A stretch of 5,759 nucleotides of DNA from Leptolyngbyaceae cyanobacterium SM1_3_5. Lineage in GTDB: Bacteria > Cyanobacteriota > Cyanobacteriia > Elainellales > Elainellaceae. The translations under genes were made by a program, and so were the position numbers. The notes under the pieces were generated by a model. That model worked only from the letters and a program-made list of their open reading frames with translations. It was not told the origin of the DNA and did no database searches. Below are positions 4,855 to 5,759 of the stretch, one piece after another; within the stretch, counting starts at the first letter, position 1; the number at the start of each line of letters is the position of its first letter. Location of the stretch: positions 1-5,759 of the forward strand of contig JAAUTJ010000358.1 in the NCBI GenBank assembly GCA_012031475.1, in the 5' to 3' direction.

Positions 4855-5759
4855 ATGACTTCAGCTTCGGTTTCTCTGGCTTCGCTGCATACGATCGGCA
4901 CGGTGAAAGGTCCCGGCGAAAACGGTAATCAGTACGTTTTCATTACGGCGGACAATCGGCATGTCAAGATTGGCGAATTTGTTTATTACGAAACGAAAGT
5001 TGAGAGTGCGAACGGCCAGAATCCAACGCTGCAAATTTTGGGCAAAATTTCGGCTCGCTGCCTGATCGATCATTTGCCCGATCGCATTTTTGCCGATACG
5101 GAAATTAGCCCGGAAGCAATCGCCGCCTTGGTCGGCTTTGTGCATCCGAATCCAGAAATTTATGAAGTCACGGTGGATGTGATCGGGCACTTTCATCGAT
5201 CGCTGGGCTTCATGAATCCGCGCAAAGCGCCTGATCCCGGTGCAAAAGTGTATCTCGCCAGCGATGTCGGACTGCGGCAGATTTTGAGCAAAAAGCAGCC
5301 GGGAGAGATTGGTTCTGCCTTCATTGGTTCACTGCTTTTGCGCGATCAGGACGCCGTGCCCGTCGTGCTGGACGTGAAGGAACTGGTCAGTACGCACATG
5401 GCAATTTTGGCGGGAACCGGATCGGGAAAGTCTTACACGGCAGGCGTTTTGGTCGAGGAACTGATGTCGCCGCACAATCGCGCCGCCGTTCTGATTTTCG
5501 ATCCGCATGGCGAGTATGGAACCCTCACGGAAATGCGCGGCCATCCAGCTTTTGCCGATGCAGACGGCTATGTGCCACAGGTGAAAGTGCTTGCGCCGGA
5601 AGATATTCGCATTCGGATCTCGTCGCTGGACTACTACGATATTTTGATGCTGCTGCCGGAAATGAGCGATCGCCAGCAGTCGATCCTCAGCAAAGGTTTC
5701 GCCCTCCTGAAAGCTCGCCGCCAAAAGATGCCCGCTGGGCGTGAACGACTTGATCGAAG
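4855..5759 (+). CDS. herA: HerA-type DNA translocase/helicase ATPase, N-terminal part (runs off the window)
   Basis: The frame is open from ATG 4855 to the right edge (301 codons), and the gene is cut by the window. HerA is a hexameric ring ATPase that pumps double-stranded DNA, in DNA-end processing normally paired with the NurA nuclease. Residues about 11-110 form the N-terminal beta-barrel-like (HAS) region (GTVKGPGENGNQYVF, VKIGEFVYYE). A family-typical segment with IGSLL and VLDVKELVSTHMAILAGTGS leads to Walker A GTGSGKS (187-193). Walker B-type FDPHGEYG is at 215-222. The catalytic Arg and C-terminal helices lie beyond the window. ATG 4855 is the only canonical start: the frame is open only back to a TAA at 4771, with no ATG, GTG or TTG between. 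No Shine-Dalgarno precedes it; the leader is pyrimidine-rich repeat. No NurA gene is visible on this side. A possible indel near 5737 may shift the last residues. Confidence 0.85.
   Translation, partial: MTSASVSLASLHTIGTVKGPGENGNQYVFITADNRHVKIGEFVYYETKVESANGQNPTLQILGKISARCLIDHLPDRIFADTEISPEAIAALVGFVHPNPEIYEVTVDVIGHFHRSLGFMNPRKAPDPGAKVYLASDVGLRQILSKKQPGEIGSAFIGSLLLRDQDAVPVVLDVKELVSTHMAILAGTGSGKSYTAGVLVEELMSPHNRAAVLIFDPHGEYGTLTEMRGHPAFADADGYVPQVKVLAPEDIRIRISSLDYYDILMLLPEMSDRQQSILSKGFALLKARRQKMPAGRERLDR

Noticed and set aside
4737..4928. Small plus-strand frame upstream of and into herA
   Set aside because: It translates the heptamer repeats into Pro/Thr runs and enters herA out of frame, so it is an artefact of the repeat.
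4861..5724. Minus-strand frames opposite herA
   Set aside because: They are antisense to a strongly motif-supported HerA frame and show no recognisable domains.

Overview
The window looks like chromosomal DNA of a cyanobacterium. The octamer GCGATCGC (HIP1) and shorter GCGATCG/CGATCG cores recur throughout, a cyanobacterial hallmark. The protein families fit, and the 5' part of the rightmost gene carries heptamer repeats (CCGACAC-type) of the kind known in filamentous cyanobacteria. The genus cannot be fixed from the sequence.

Layout from left to right. Positions 1-131 hold, on the minus strand, the start of a P-loop protein resembling the N-terminal domain of DRTGG/phosphotransacetylase-like proteins; it runs off the left edge. 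An 18-bp perfect palindrome lies between it and the next gene. A glycosyltransferase-39-like (GT-C) integral membrane protein occupies 220-1881 (minus). Then come an SRPBCC (cyclase/dehydrase-like) protein at 1965-2500 (minus) and a GAF-GAF-HisKA-HATPase_c sensor histidine kinase at 2517-4403 (minus). The kinase and the SRPBCC gene are 16 nt apart and look like one transcription unit, kinase first; the membrane protein follows after 82 nt. A ~450-bp divergent intergenic region (4404-4854) carries two inverted patches of heptamer repeats. From 4855 to the right edge (plus) runs the N-terminal ~300 residues of a HerA-type DNA translocase ATPase. This gene is open to the window edge.

The most notable observation is that the SRPBCC gene is broken once and the kinase gene twice by single-base frame changes, and all three lie in short homopolymer runs (T4, A4, G3 on the coding strand). 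Possible further cases sit at the extreme left (T3) and extreme right (G3). Each one-base correction restores a continuous family-like protein of normal length. Residual sequencing or assembly indels are therefore the first explanation, and gene decay the second. I see no clear novel multi-gene system. The less ordinary structures are the C-rich heptamer tract directly before the herA start, with G-quadruplex potential on the opposite strand, the in-frame 15-bp tandem repeat inside the second GAF domain, and the palindrome at 158-175.
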